Assembly (NCBI GenBank): GCA_003526465.1
Contig: DPWD01000325.1
Span: 1-18,977 of the forward strand
DNA from: Hyphomonadaceae bacterium
Lineage (GTDB): Bacteria > Pseudomonadota > Alphaproteobacteria > Caulobacterales > Aquidulcibacteraceae
Direction: 5' to 3'
Length of the DNA stretch: 18,977 bases
Shown here: piece after piece, positions 8,202 to 16,715 of the stretch
How the letters are laid out: each line of letters begins with the position of its first letter
Position numbering within the stretch: position 1 is the stretch's first letter
Notes under the pieces: generated by a model
The model's database searches: none
The model's input: only the letters and a program-made list of their open reading frames with translations
Told to the model about the DNA's origin: nothing
Made by a program: the position numbers and the translations under genes

Positions 8202-8594
8202 GTGAAGCAGATTGGATTGCCGCCCCTCCCGATAATCTTTGTGTGTGCGCTGACAGTGGTTTCCGCTGGAATTCAGGCTGTGCGAGATTGGCGGTCGGCA
8301 CAGGCGGCCTTAGCTCAGTATCCTCCGGAGTGGCTGCCCGTTGGATACGCAATTGGCATCTCGATTGTTGCGTTCTTTGTTTTCACTGTCATCGGCCTTT
8401 GGCGGATGCGGCGTTGGGCGCTGCTCGCGCGCATAGCTGTTCATCTGATCACGCCTGTCCAGATGATGTTGGCCTGGCAGGATGCTTGGCTGCGCTACCC
8501 GATCTTGGGACCCTTCGTCGGTTGGTTCTGGTTTGGCGTACTCCTTGTCTGTACGCTGCCCTACTGGGAGCGCATGACATGGCGCTTTCCATGA
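8202..8594 (+). CDS. Four-helix membrane protein of unknown function
   Basis: This 130-residue protein has four clear hydrophobic segments: about 7-25, 47-70 (GYAIGISIVAFFVFTVIGLW), 74-95 and 101-122 (GPFVGWFWFGVLLVCTLPYW). The short loops hold Arg and Trp residues, and the protein is Trp-rich overall. I chose GTG at 8202 because GAGGG lies 4 nt upstream and the protein then begins just before the first helix; an in-frame TTG at 8163 would add 13 polar residues. The stop overlaps the start of the YciI gene (ATGA). No domain is recognised, and it is not a nuo subunit. Confidence 0.72.
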   Translation: MKQIGLPPLPIIFVCALTVVSAGIQAVRDWRSAQAALAQYPPEWLPVGYAIGISIVAFFVFTVIGLWRMRRWALLARIAVHLITPVQMMLAWQDAWLRYPILGPFVGWFWFGVLLVCTLPYWERMTWRFP

Positions 8595-8890
8595 AACACT
8601 TCGTCCTCTTCTACGACTATCCCCCCGACTTCCGCGAGCGGCGCGCGCCTTATCGCGCCGCGCATATCGAGCACGCGAAAGCCTCTGCCGCGCGCGGCGA
8701 ACTGCAGGCGGGCGGCGCTTTCGCGGAGGACGATCCCCCGCTTGGCATGCTGTTGTTCAAGGCCGAGAGCGCGGAGGCAGCCGCGGCTTTCGCCCGGGCC
8801 GATCCGTACGTGGTCAACGGCGTGGTGCTGGCCTGGCGGGTGCGGGAATGGGTGACGGTGGTTGGCGCAGACGCTTTGACGAAAATATAG
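8591..8890 (+). CDS. YciI family protein
   Basis: This 99-residue protein is a typical YciI-like domain, a small ferredoxin-fold protein that forms dimers. It begins MKHFVLFYDYPPD, contains R..HIEHAK with His25 and His28 (the family's conserved His region), then GELQAGGAF and a C-terminal FARADPYVVNG motif with the conserved Asp. YciI proteins are suspected of enzymatic activity, but the substrate is mostly unknown. ATG at 8591 overlaps the preceding stop (ATGA); an in-frame ATG at 8579 would add four residues. It should be cytoplasmic. A 54-bp gap separates it from the hydrolase gene. There is no known tie to complex I. Confidence 0.88.
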   Translation: MKHFVLFYDYPPDFRERRAPYRAAHIEHAKASAARGELQAGGAFAEDDPPLGMLLFKAESAEAAAAFARADPYVVNGVVLAWRVREWVTVVGADALTKI

Positions 8891-8944
8891 GCGCGTTGGT
8901 CGAATTGCGATGCCTGCCGGCTCGGCGCTGCAGACTGTGATGTC

Positions 8945-9787
8945 ATGGGCTTGAATCAGGAGCTATCGCGTCGCGCGGCGCTGCTTGGCGCTCTTGTGGC
9001 CGGCGCGTGTGCAGCGTCCCGGGTTGCTGGCATCGAGTCGCGCGGAACAGTCGCCGTTGACGGCCTGGCAGTGGCGTACAGGCGTCGCGATGGCGCACGC
9101 CCTGTCGTGGTGTTCGACTCAGGGCTTGGGGACGGCCTCGATGTGTGGGACGCGACTTTGGCCTTGTTGCCCCAAGATCGCGCGTTCTTCGCCTACAGTC
9201 GGCCGGGCTATGGCGAAAGCGCGCCCCTCGCCGCGCTCGCCGTGGCGCGAACGGCGGAACAAGCGGCGCGCCACCTCCACGCTGTATTAGGTGCGGCCAT
9301 GGTGCGACGACCCTTTGTGTTGGTGGGGCATTCCCTCGGTGGCCTTCATATCGCGAAGTTCGCCGAATTGTTTCCGCGTGAGGTGGCGGGTTTGGTGTTT
9401 GTCGACGGCAGGCCGCCGACGTTTCGAGCGGCGTGCGACTGGGCCAACCTATCGCTTTGCAGCGCGGTGGGGCAAGCTCCGGCGCCCGAAAACTGGCCCC
9501 AGCACATCCGCTCTGAGATAGCTGGAATTGGCGCCAGTGAAGACGCCGCGCCGGCGTCGCAGGCGATCGCGAGTTTTCCCGCTACGGTGATCACCTCGAC
9601 CACCCCCTGGCCCGGCGAGCGGGGCGATCAGGCATTCTCTCTTTGGCTGTCGGCGCAGGAGGCGTTTGCGGGCAGCTTTCACAATCACCGATTTGTTCGC
9701 GCCGAAGGCGCCGGCCACTATGTCCAACGTGAGCAGCCGGACTTGGTCGCAAAGGAAATCGAGGCGCTAATCGCGCGCTTGCACTGA
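8945..9787 (+). CDS. Exported alpha/beta hydrolase
   Basis: This 280-residue protein has the alpha/beta-hydrolase fold. The nucleophile elbow GHSLGG holds Ser130, the likely catalytic His is His258 in GAGHYVQ, and SRPGYGES lies between strands as in epoxide-hydrolase-like and esterase members. The acid of the triad is not certain; Asp154 follows the next strand. The first 24 residues look like an export signal: LSRRAALLGALVAGACA has a twin arginine at 9-10, a hydrophobic core and an Ala-rich cleavage site, with Cys22 as a weak lipobox candidate. It may therefore act in the periplasm, possibly through the Tat route. The substrate cannot be predicted. It is the last non-nuo gene before nuoG. 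Confidence 0.85.
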   Translation: MGLNQELSRRAALLGALVAGACAASRVAGIESRGTVAVDGLAVAYRRRDGARPVVVFDSGLGDGLDVWDATLALLPQDRAFFAYSRPGYGESAPLAALAVARTAEQAARHLHAVLGAAMVRRPFVLVGHSLGGLHIAKFAELFPREVAGLVFVDGRPPTFRAACDWANLSLCSAVGQAPAPENWPQHIRSEIAGIGASEDAAPASQAIASFPATVITSTTPWPGERGDQAFSLWLSAQEAFAGSFHNHRFVRAEGAGHYVQREQPDLVAKEIEALIARLH

Positions 9788-9979
9788 TCCGGCGGTATGA
9801 AGGCCTATCTCGCCCCGAGGGGGGCTGTGAGTAAGTTCCATCAAACGATCTCCGGGACCTAGCGGAGCGCCCTTGTTTCAGCCAGGCCCTAAGGGCTCTG
9901 ACCAGGGGGCGCGCCCTTCGGCCCTCTTGCGGCGGCGCAATAAATCGTCCATGCGCGGTCACGAAAAACGGCCAGACTC
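9788..9979 (+). other. Intergenic gap before nuoG
   Basis: This 192-bp stretch is the largest gap in the operon and could hold an internal promoter for the nuoG-N half. I see no convincing promoter. GCCCTAAGGGC near 9887 is a short palindrome without a T-run. Two mini-frames are present: 21 codons at 9797-9862, and 10 codons at 9951-9983 ([10 protein letters not shown]) whose stop overlaps the nuoG start. Neither has a good ribosome binding site. Confidence 0.4.
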
Positions 9980-12046
9980 ATGAGCAAAATCCTCGTCGAC
10001 GGCGTTGAAGTCGACGTTCCCCCGGAACTGACCTTGCTGCAGGCGTGCGAAGCCGCCGGCGCCGAGATTCCGCGCTTTTGCTACCACGAGCGGCTCTCCA
10101 TCGCCGGCAATTGCCGCATGTGCCTCATTGAGGTGAAAGTCGGCGGAAAATCAGGGCCTAAGCCGGTCGCTTCCTGCGCGCAGCAGGTCAAGGATCTGCC
10201 GCCGCCGCGCGACAATCTCTTGAACGAACTCGTCACCAAGTCGCCCGCGGTGAAGAAGGCGCGCCAGGGGGTGATGGAATTCCTGCTGATCAACCACCCA
10301 CTCGATTGCCCGATCTGCGACCAGGGTGGGGAATGCGACCTGCAGGACCAGTCCATGGCCTACGGGCGCGGGGGCACGCGCTTCGATCTGAACAAGCGCG
10401 CGGTCGAAGAGAAATTCATGGGGCCGCTGGTCAAGACGGTGATGACGCGCTGCATCCAGTGCACGCGTTGCGTCCGCTTCGCCACCGAAGTGGCCGGCGT
10501 TCCAGAACTCGGCGCGACAGGGCGCGGCGAGGACATGGAGATCACGACTTACCTCGAAGCCTCGCTCTCGAGCGAGCTCTCGGCCAATGTGATCGATCTC
10601 TGTCCGGTGGGCGCGCTGACCTCCAAGCCTTACGCCTTCAACGCCCGGCCCTGGGAACTCAGCAAAACCGAAAGCATCGACGTAATGGATGCGTTGGGTT
10701 CGAACATCCGGGTCGATGCGCGCGGCGATGCGGTGCTGCGTGTGCTGCCCCGCGTGAACGAAGACATCAACGAGGAATGGATATCCGACAAGGCGCGCTA
10801 CGCCGAGGATGGGCTCTCGCGCCAGCGGCTGGATCGGCCCTACATCCGCGAGAACGGCAAACTGCGCGCGGCGAGTTGGGGTGAAGCGCTCGCCGCAGCG
10901 GCGAAAGCGCTTTCGGGCGACGCCAAGAGGATCGGCGCTATCGCCGGCGACCTTGCCTGCGCCGAGAGCATGAAGGCGACGCTCGACCTGTTCCGTGCGT
11001 TGGGATCACCCAATACAGATTGCCGGCCCGATGGAACCAAGCTCGGCGGCGGTCCGCGGCAAGGTTATTTGTTCAACGCCACCATCGCCGGCATCGATGA
11101 GGCGGATGCTATTCTGCTGATCGGGACCAATCCGCGCATCGAAGCGCCGGTGCTTAATGCACGCATCCGCAGGGCTTGGCTGCGCGGCGCCGAGATCGGC
11201 GTGATTGGCGAAGCGGCGGATCTCACCTATCGCTACGCGCACATCGGCGCGGGGTCGGATGCGCTTGGTAAGCTCGGCGGCTTTGGCGACGTGCTGAAGC
11301 GGGCGCAGCGGCCTATGGTGATCGTGGGCCAGGGCGCGCTAACGCGCGCTGACGGGGCAGCGATTTTGCGCGCTGTGGGCAAGCTCGCGGCGGGACTTTG
11401 CAAAGAGGGCTGGAACGCGTTCAACGTGCTGCACACCGCCGCCGCGCGGGTCGCGGGGTTGGACCTTGGATTTCTGCCGGGGGCGGGCGGCAAGGATGCC
11501 AGCGACATGCTCAAAGGCGGAATGGACGCGCTGGTTCTACTTGGCGTCGACGAAGCGACGCTGCCAAGGGCGGGGACCGTGATCTATCTCGGCACGCACG
11601 GCGATGCCGGCGCGCATCGTGCGGACATCATCCTCCCGGGTGCGGCCTACACAGAGAAAGACGCGATCTGGGTCAATACCGAAGGCCGCGTCCAACTCGG
11701 CCGGCGCGCGACCTTCCCCAAGGGCGAGGCCAAGGAGGACTGGACCATCCTGCGCGCGCTTTCCGGCGTTATGGGCAAGACGCTGCTGTACGACACGCTC
11801 GAAGCCCTGCGCGCCAAACTGATCGCGGATCATACGAGCTTCGGGAACGTCGGCTATGCGCCAAGCGCATCGGACGCGGCGTCATTCGATCCAGCGCAAT
11901 TGGGCGTCGAGGGGAAGCTCGCGGCGGAACCGTTGCGCAGCCCAATCGCCGATTTCTACCTCACCAATCCGATCGCCCGCGCCTCGCGCACGATGGCAGA
12001 GTGCTCGCGCCTGCGGGCTACTCCGGAAAGGGTGGCGGCGGAATGA
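9980..12046 (+). CDS. nuoG: NADH-quinone oxidoreductase subunit G
   Basis: NuoG is the 75-kDa subunit and carries clusters N1b, N4 and N5 in the electron path from FMN. In the 688-residue product, N1b ligands are Cys34, Cys45, Cys48 and Cys66. N5 ligands are His106, Cys110, Cys113 and Cys119 ([14 protein letters not shown]). N4 ligands are Cys158, Cys161, Cys164 (RCIQCTRC) and Cys208 (DLCPVGAL). The rest is a molybdopterin-oxidoreductase-like domain that has lost its cofactor. The extra Cys motif for cluster N7, found in some bacteria such as E. coli, is absent after residue 208. ATG at 9980 is the only possible start, since TAA at 9941 closes the frame upstream. It lacks an obvious Shine-Dalgarno sequence, which is unusual for this operon. 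Confidence 0.97.
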   Translation: MSKILVDGVEVDVPPELTLLQACEAAGAEIPRFCYHERLSIAGNCRMCLIEVKVGGKSGPKPVASCAQQVKDLPPPRDNLLNELVTKSPAVKKARQGVMEFLLINHPLDCPICDQGGECDLQDQSMAYGRGGTRFDLNKRAVEEKFMGPLVKTVMTRCIQCTRCVRFATEVAGVPELGATGRGEDMEITTYLEASLSSELSANVIDLCPVGALTSKPYAFNARPWELSKTESIDVMDALGSNIRVDARGDAVLRVLPRVNEDINEEWISDKARYAEDGLSRQRLDRPYIRENGKLRAASWGEALAAAAKALSGDAKRIGAIAGDLACAESMKATLDLFRALGSPNTDCRPDGTKLGGGPRQGYLFNATIAGIDEADAILLIGTNPRIEAPVLNARIRRAWLRGAEIGVIGEAADLTYRYAHIGAGSDALGKLGGFGDVLKRAQRPMVIVGQGALTRADGAAILRAVGKLAAGLCKEGWNAFNVLHTAAARVAGLDLGFLPGAGGKDASDMLKGGMDALVLLGVDEATLPRAGTVIYLGTHGDAGAHRADIILPGAAYTEKDAIWVNTEGRVQLGRRATFPKGEAKEDWTILRALSGVMGKTLLYDTLEALRAKLIADHTSFGNVGYAPSASDAASFDPAQLGVEGKLAAEPLRSPIADFYLTNPIARASRTMAECSRLRATPERVAAE

Positions 12047-12056
12047 GGGGCGCGCC

Positions 12057-13163
12057 ATGAACCCCGCCCTCGATTACATCCCCTGGACCGGCTGGCCGGT
12101 CGAGGTCGAGTGGGGCTTGATGAAGTCGGGCCAAGTGCTCGCCATCGCGATCTACCTGCTGCTGACGCTCGCGTTCATCTTGTTGTTCGATCGCAAAGTC
12201 TGGGCGGCGGTGCAGCTGCGCAAGGGGCCTAACGTGGTCGGGCCGTTCGGCCTGTTGCAGAGTTTCGCGGATTTCTTCAAATTCGTGTTCAAGGAAATCG
12301 TCATCCCAGCGGGCGCGAACAAGACAGTGTTCATCCTGGCGCCGCTGATCACGTTCGTGCTGGCGTTCATCGGCTGGGCAGTGGTTCCGTTCGCGAACAA
12401 CGTGGTGATCGCCGATTTAAACGTCGGCATTCTCTACCTGTTTGCGATCTCCTCGCTTGGGGTTTACGGCATCATCATGGGCGGTTGGGCGTCGAACTCG
12501 AAATACCCGTTCTTGGGCGGACTGCGCTCGGCGGCGCAAATGGTGAGTTACGAGGTTTCGATCGGCTTCGTCATCATCACGGTTCTGCTGCTGGTGGGGT
12601 CGCTCAATCTCAGCACCATTGTCGAGAACCAGCGTGACGGCTGGTGGATGTGGCACGGCTTTCGCCTCGGCAATTTCGTGGAATTTCCCAACAATCTGCT
12701 CGTTGGGATCACCATGCTTGCGATGATGGTGGTGTTTTTCGTATCGGCGCTGGCGGAAACCAACCGCCCGCCCTTCGATTTGCCGGAGGCGGAATCCGAA
12801 CTCGTCGCGGGTTACCAGGTCGAGTATTCGTCGACGCCGTACCTGCTGTTCATGATCGGGGAATACCTCAACATCGTGCTGATGTGCGCGATGACAGCGA
12901 TCCTGTTCCTCGGCGGTTGGCATCTGCCGTGGGGCGCGGTCGATGACCCGGTGCTGGGCTTCGTCGTCCTCGGCGCGAAGATGTGGTTCGTGTTCTTTCT
13001 GTTCGCGATGGTGAAGGCGATTGTGCCGCGCTACCGCTACGACCAATTGATGCGCCTGGGCTGGAAGATATTCCTGCCCACCTCGCTCGTGGCTGTCGCA
13101 GTGATTGGCTATTACGTGACCTTCATGGCGCCAGCGGCGCAAACCGCATTGGCCGGAGGCTAG
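12057..13163 (+). CDS. nuoH: NADH-quinone oxidoreductase subunit H
   Basis: NuoH is the membrane subunit that forms the quinone entry channel and links quinone reduction to proton pumping. The 368-residue product is highly hydrophobic, with about eight helices. It contains [18 protein letters not shown] in the first loop and the acidic cytoplasmic loop [14 protein letters not shown] (about 233-246) followed by [13 protein letters not shown], both diagnostic. The frame is open upstream within nuoG, but ATG at 12057, 10 nt after the nuoG stop with GAGGGG just before it, begins the conserved sequence. nuoI starts 2 nt after its stop. Confidence 0.97.
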   Translation: MNPALDYIPWTGWPVEVEWGLMKSGQVLAIAIYLLLTLAFILLFDRKVWAAVQLRKGPNVVGPFGLLQSFADFFKFVFKEIVIPAGANKTVFILAPLITFVLAFIGWAVVPFANNVVIADLNVGILYLFAISSLGVYGIIMGGWASNSKYPFLGGLRSAAQMVSYEVSIGFVIITVLLLVGSLNLSTIVENQRDGWWMWHGFRLGNFVEFPNNLLVGITMLAMMVVFFVSALAETNRPPFDLPEAESELVAGYQVEYSSTPYLLFMIGEYLNIVLMCAMTAILFLGGWHLPWGAVDDPVLGFVVLGAKMWFVFFLFAMVKAIVPRYRYDQLMRLGWKIFLPTSLVAVAVIGYYVTFMAPAAQTALAGG

Positions 13164-13165
13164 AG

Positions 13166-13654
13166 ATGAACCGCATCCTCCAGTCCGCCAAGGGCGCCAT
13201 GATGCTCGATATGCTGGGCGGGTTCATGCTCGGCATGAAATACTTCTTCCGCCGCAAGGCGACGGTGAACTACCCTTACGAGCGCGGCCCACTTTCACCG
13301 CGCTTCCGCGGCGAGCACGCGCTGCGGCGTTATCCCAACGGCGAGGAGCGCTGCATTGCCTGCAAACTCTGCGAGGCGATCTGCCCGGCGCAAGCCATCA
13401 CCATCGAAGCCGAAGAGCGCGCGGACGGCTCGCGCCGCACCACGCGTTACGACATCGACATGGTGAAGTGCATCTATTGCGGGCTGTGCCAGGAAGCATG
13501 CCCGGTCGATGCCATCGTCGAAGGCCCGAACTTCGAATACGCGACCGAGACGCGCGAGGAGCTTTACTATGACAAGGAACGCCTGCTCGCCAACGGCGAC
13601 CGCTGGGAGCAGGCGATAGCGAAGAATTTGGAATTGGACGCGCCGTACCGATGA
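13166..13654 (+). CDS. nuoI: NADH-quinone oxidoreductase subunit I
   Basis: NuoI is the 23-kDa (TYKY-type) subunit with two [4Fe-4S] clusters, N6a and N6b, which bridge NuoG and the N2 cluster of NuoB. The 162-residue product shows two ferredoxin motifs: Cys63, Cys66, Cys69, Cys73 ([12 protein letters not shown]) and Cys102, Cys105, Cys108, Cys112 ([12 protein letters not shown]). An amphipathic N-terminal helix ([17 protein letters not shown]) lies along the membrane in known structures. ATG at 13166 follows GGAGG near the end of nuoH. The gene is followed by repeat copy B, and 142 bp separate it from nuoJ. Confidence 0.97.
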   Translation: MNRILQSAKGAMMLDMLGGFMLGMKYFFRRKATVNYPYERGPLSPRFRGEHALRRYPNGEERCIACKLCEAICPAQAITIEAEERADGSRRTTRYDIDMVKCIYCGLCQEACPVDAIVEGPNFEYATETREELYYDKERLLANGDRWEQAIAKNLELDAPYR

Positions 13655-13674
13655 CGATGCGGCGACGCACCTTT

Positions 13675-13782
13675 GCTCCCGTGTTTACGGGGGAGCGGTC
13701 CGCGAAGCGGACTGAGGGGGCCGGTGTGCACTTACCCCCTCCGCTTCGCTACGCTCAGCACCTCCCCCGCTTGCGGGGGAGG
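13675..13782. repeat. Palindromic intergenic repeat, copy B (inside the nuo operon)
   Basis: This copy has the same plan as copy A (2-120). The first hairpin pairs 13675-13682 with 13687-13696 around a GG bulge. The second is a perfect 6-bp stem (13698-13703 with 13707-13712, loop GAA). After the shared string at 13728-13743 comes a perfect 10-bp hairpin (13761-13770 with 13773-13782, loop TT). The exact shared 16-mer and the matching order of stems show that the two copies are related. It fills most of the nuoI-nuoJ gap and will be transcribed in the operon mRNA, where the hairpins could slow RNA decay or attenuate transcription. No T-run follows, so full termination is unlikely. Confidence 0.85.
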
Positions 13783-13785
13783 AAA

Positions 13786-13792
13786 GGGGAGG
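13786..13792 (+). promoter_or_regulatory. Ribosome binding site of nuoJ
   Basis: AGGGGAGG-like sequence (GGGGAGG at 13786-13792) lies 4 nt before ATG 13797 and only 1 nt before the in-frame GTG 13794, so it supports the ATG. It sits directly after the last hairpin of repeat copy B, whose right arm GCGGGGGAGG is itself Shine-Dalgarno-like but is probably hidden in the stem. Confidence 0.65.
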
Positions 13793-13796
13793 CGTG

Positions 13797-14405
13797 ATGC
13801 TGGCGGCTATCGCCTTTTACGTACTGTCCATCGTCGCGATCGCCTCCGCGTTCGCGGTGATCGCGGCGCGCAATCCCGTGCACTCGGTGCTGTTCCTCAT
13901 TCTCACCTTCTTCAACGCGGCGGGGCTGTTCGTGCTGCTGGGCGCAGAATTCTTGGCAATGCTCCTGGTCGTCGTTTATGTCGGCGCGGTCGCGGTGTTG
14001 TTCCTTTTCGTGGTGATGATGCTCGACGTAGACTTCACTGAGCTGCGCCAGGGTTTTCTTTCGTACCTGCCGGCGGGCTTCGTCGTTGCGCTGGCGCTGA
14101 TGGGAGAACTCGCGTTGGTTGCAAGTGCGGCGATGTCGGCCGATGGTGCACCGATCCCGCTGGCGCCCGCCGCGCCCAGCGAAGTGACCAACGCCGAAGC
14201 GATCGGCAACGTGCTCTACACTGACTATCTTCTGGTGTTCCAACTGGCCGGGCTGGTGCTGTTGGTGGCTATGATCGGCGCCATCGTGCTGACGCTGCGC
14301 CATAGGCCCGGCGTCAGAAAGCAGAATATCGCCGCGCAAGTGGGCCGCCGCCGCGCCGATGCGGTGGAGCTTAAGGACATCCGGCCGGGGCAGGGACTCG
14401 GCTGA
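13797..14405 (+). CDS. nuoJ: NADH-quinone oxidoreductase subunit J
   Basis: NuoJ is a five-helix membrane subunit next to NuoH, NuoA and NuoK. Its third helix changes shape during the catalytic cycle. The 202-residue product contains [25 protein letters not shown] and the third-helix signature [19 protein letters not shown], both typical. The C-terminal region beyond the last helix is basic ([17 protein letters not shown]). ATG at 13797 is preferred over GTG 13794 because of the ribosome binding site spacing. The final TGA overlaps the ATG of nuoK (TGATG). Confidence 0.95.
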   Translation: MLAAIAFYVLSIVAIASAFAVIAARNPVHSVLFLILTFFNAAGLFVLLGAEFLAMLLVVVYVGAVAVLFLFVVMMLDVDFTELRQGFLSYLPAGFVVALALMGELALVASAAMSADGAPIPLAPAAPSEVTNAEAIGNVLYTDYLLVFQLAGLVLLVAMIGAIVLTLRHRPGVRKQNIAAQVGRRRADAVELKDIRPGQGLG

Positions 14406-14713
14406 TGGAAATCACGCTCACCCACTATCTGATCGTGGCTGCCGCGCTGTTCACCATTGGCGTGTTTGGCATCTTCGTGAACCGCAAGAACGTGATCATC
14501 ATTCTGATGTCGATCGAACTGGTGCTGCTCGCGGTGAACGTCAATCTGGTGGCGTTCTCGGCCTACTTGCAAAACATCCAGGGGCAGATTTTCGCCATGC
14601 TGGTGCTGACAGTGGCGGCTGCGGAAGCAGCGGTGGGCTTGGCGATCCTGGTCACCTATTTCCGCAATCGCGGCGGCATCGCCGTCGAAGACATCAACCA
14701 GATGAGGGGCTGA
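14405..14713 (+). CDS. nuoK: NADH-quinone oxidoreductase subunit K
   Basis: NuoK is a three-helix, MrpC-like membrane subunit. The 102-residue product has the normal length and carries the two conserved membrane glutamates needed for proton movement: Glu38 in [13 protein letters not shown] and Glu74 in [26 protein letters not shown] before the first of these is also a family hallmark. Its start overlaps the nuoJ stop by one base, and nuoL begins 4 nt after its stop. Confidence 0.97.
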   Translation: MEITLTHYLIVAAALFTIGVFGIFVNRKNVIIILMSIELVLLAVNVNLVAFSAYLQNIQGQIFAMLVLTVAAAEAAVGLAILVTYFRNRGGIAVEDINQMRG

Positions 14714-14717
14714 GCGG

Positions 14718-16715
14718 GTGGAATTCTCGACCGAAGCTCTCATCGTTCTCGCCCCGTTGTTCGCGGCGGCGTTCGCGGGGCTGTTCCAACGTTATATCGG
14801 GGATCGCGTAGCCATGGCGGTCACGACCGCCTCTATCGGGCTGGCGCTGGCGCTCTCGCTGCCGATTTTCGCGGATTTCGTCTGGGGCGAGGGGCGCGAG
14901 CGTACGCTGGAGCTCTTCCGCTTCGTCGACGTCGCGGGATTCACCTCGACCTGGAGCGTGCGCATCGACGCGATGTCGGCGGTGATGCTCGTGGTCGTCA
15001 ACACGGTGAGCTTCCTGGTGCACGTCTATTCCATCGGCTACATGGCTGAGGACCCCCACCGCGCGCGCTTCTTCTCCTATCTCTCCTTCTTCACGTTCGC
15101 GATGTTGGCCCTGGTGACGGCCAACGACCTCTTGCAGCTCTTTTTCGGCTGGGAAGGGGTGGGGGTCGCTTCGTATCTGCTGATCGGCTTCTGGTATCAC
15201 AAGCGCAGCGCCAATGACGCCGCGATCAAGGCCTTCATCGTCAACCGCATTGGCGATTTCGGCTTCGCGCTTGGGATCATGGCGGCGTTCTTCTGTTACG
15301 GCTCCATCGAGTTCAATGCGATTTTTCACGCCGCCGCAGCCAATCCGGGCCTGATGCTGGGCGTCGACCGGTTCAGCGCACCGGCGGTGGAAGTGGTGTC
15401 GTTCCTGCTGTTCATCGGCGCCATGGGCAAGAGCGCGCAATTCTTCCTGCACGTGTGGCTGCCCGACGCGATGGAAGGCCCGACGCCGGTGTCGGCGCTG
15501 ATCCATGCCGCCACCATGGTGACGGCGGGCGTGTTCATGGTGTGCCGCTTCGGCGAACTCTATCACCTGGCGCCCTATGCGTCGGGTTTCGTCACCATCG
15601 TCGGCGCGACCACGGCTTTGTTCGCGGCGACCGTCGGCCTGGCGCAGAACGACATCAAGCGCGTGGTGGCGTACTCCACCTGCTCGCAGCTCGGGTACAT
15701 GTTCTTTGCCGCTGGCGTCGGCGCCTATAACGCCGCCATGTTCCACCTGTTCACCCACGCCTTCTTCAAGGCGCTGCTGTTCTTGGGCGCGGGTTCGGTG
15801 ATCACGGGCCTGCACCACGAGCAGGACATGCGCTTCATGGGCGGGGTGCGCAAACCGATGCCGATCACCTGGGCGATGATGACCATTGGCACATTGGCGC
15901 TGATTGGTTTCGGCATTCCTGGCTTGGGCGGGTTCGCGGGGTTCTATTCCAAGGACGCGATTATCGAGGCCGCGTACGGTTCGCATGGCATCGGCGCGCA
16001 ATTTGCGTTCTGGTGCGGGGTGTCGGCGGCGTTGCTCACGAGCTTCTATTCCTGGCGGCTGGCGTTTATGACTTTCGAGGGCAAGTTCCGTTCCAATCCA
16101 CATGCACACCACGACGAACACGATAGCCATGCCCATCACGCTCCCACGGATGGCTCCGCGCCGGCGCATGAATCGCCGTGGATCATGCTCGCGCCGCTGT
16201 TCGTGCTGGCGGCGGGTGCGATCTTTGCTGGCTGGCTGTTTGCGCCGTACTTCTTAGGCGGACACGCGGCGAATTTCTGGGATCACGCCATCCCGCTGGC
16301 GCATGGCGAACACCACGAATTTCCAACCTGGGTGATCTGGGCGCCGCTGACGGTCACCGTTACCGGCTTCCTGCTCGCGGTGATCTTCTATCTGTGGCAG
16401 CCTGGCGCGCCGAAGGCGTTGGCCAAGGGGCCCGCGCACGCCTTCCTCTACAACAAGTGGTTTTTCGATGAGATTTACGATTTCATCTTCGTCAAAGGCG
16501 CGCGAGCGCTTGGCGATCTTTTCTGGAAGGTAGGCGATCAGAAGATTATCGACGGCTTGGGGCCTGATGGTATCGCCGCTACTTCCCGCTTCGCCTCGCG
16601 GCAGGTGCGCAAAGTGCAAACCGGCTTTGTTTATCACTACAGCTTCATCATGCTGATCGCCGCGATCGGGTTCGGCGCCTATGCGATCTTCGCCGGCATG
16701 GGGGGCGGGCGATGA
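14718..16715 (+). CDS. nuoL: NADH-quinone oxidoreductase subunit L
   Basis: NuoL is the distal antiporter-like proton-pumping subunit, with a long lateral helix at its C-terminus. The 665-residue product has the expected size. It contains Glu146 in FFGWEGVGVASYLL, Lys238 in MGKSAQFFLHVWLPDAMEG, VVAYSTCSQLGYM and FKALLFLGAGSVI, covering the residues of the proton path. A His-rich loop at 462-484 holds eight His. Translation starts at GTG 14718, with GAGGGG about 10 nt upstream inside nuoK. The C-terminal part ends with a last membrane helix (FIMLIAAIGFGAYAIFA). The stop overlaps nuoM (ATGA). Confidence 0.97.
   Translation: MEFSTEALIVLAPLFAAAFAGLFQRYIGDRVAMAVTTASIGLALALSLPIFADFVWGEGRERTLELFRFVDVAGFTSTWSVRIDAMSAVMLVVVNTVSFLVHVYSIGYMAEDPHRARFFSYLSFFTFAMLALVTANDLLQLFFGWEGVGVASYLLIGFWYHKRSANDAAIKAFIVNRIGDFGFALGIMAAFFCYGSIEFNAIFHAAAANPGLMLGVDRFSAPAVEVVSFLLFIGAMGKSAQFFLHVWLPDAMEGPTPVSALIHAATMVTAGVFMVCRFGELYHLAPYASGFVTIVGATTALFAATVGLAQNDIKRVVAYSTCSQLGYMFFAAGVGAYNAAMFHLFTHAFFKALLFLGAGSVITGLHHEQDMRFMGGVRKPMPITWAMMTIGTLALIGFGIPGLGGFAGFYSKDAIIEAAYGSHGIGAQFAFWCGVSAALLTSFYSWRLAFMTFEGKFRSNPHAHHDEHDSHAHHAPTDGSAPAHESPWIMLAPLFVLAAGAIFAGWLFAPYFLGGHAANFWDHAIPLAHGEHHEFPTWVIWAPLTVTVTGFLLAVIFYLWQPGAPKALAKGPAHAFLYNKWFFDEIYDFIFVKGARALGDLFWKVGDQKIIDGLGPDGIAATSRFASRQVRKVQTGFVYHYSFIMLIAAIGFGAYAIFAGMGGGR

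Noticed and set aside
9797..9862. A 21-codon frame after the hydrolase gene
   Set aside because: Too short, with no Shine-Dalgarno sequence and no hydrophobic or other pattern that would support a gene.
12417..13142. A long - strand frame opposite nuoH
   Set aside because: Same pattern as the nuoL antisense frame: a GC-rich shadow with His/Arg/Asp-rich composition.
14694..16169. A 491-codon open frame on the - strand opposite nuoL
   Set aside because: It is the antisense of a clear nuoL gene. The translation is rich in Arg, His, Glu and Gln with no recognisable domain, which is typical of the complement of GC-rich membrane-protein genes.
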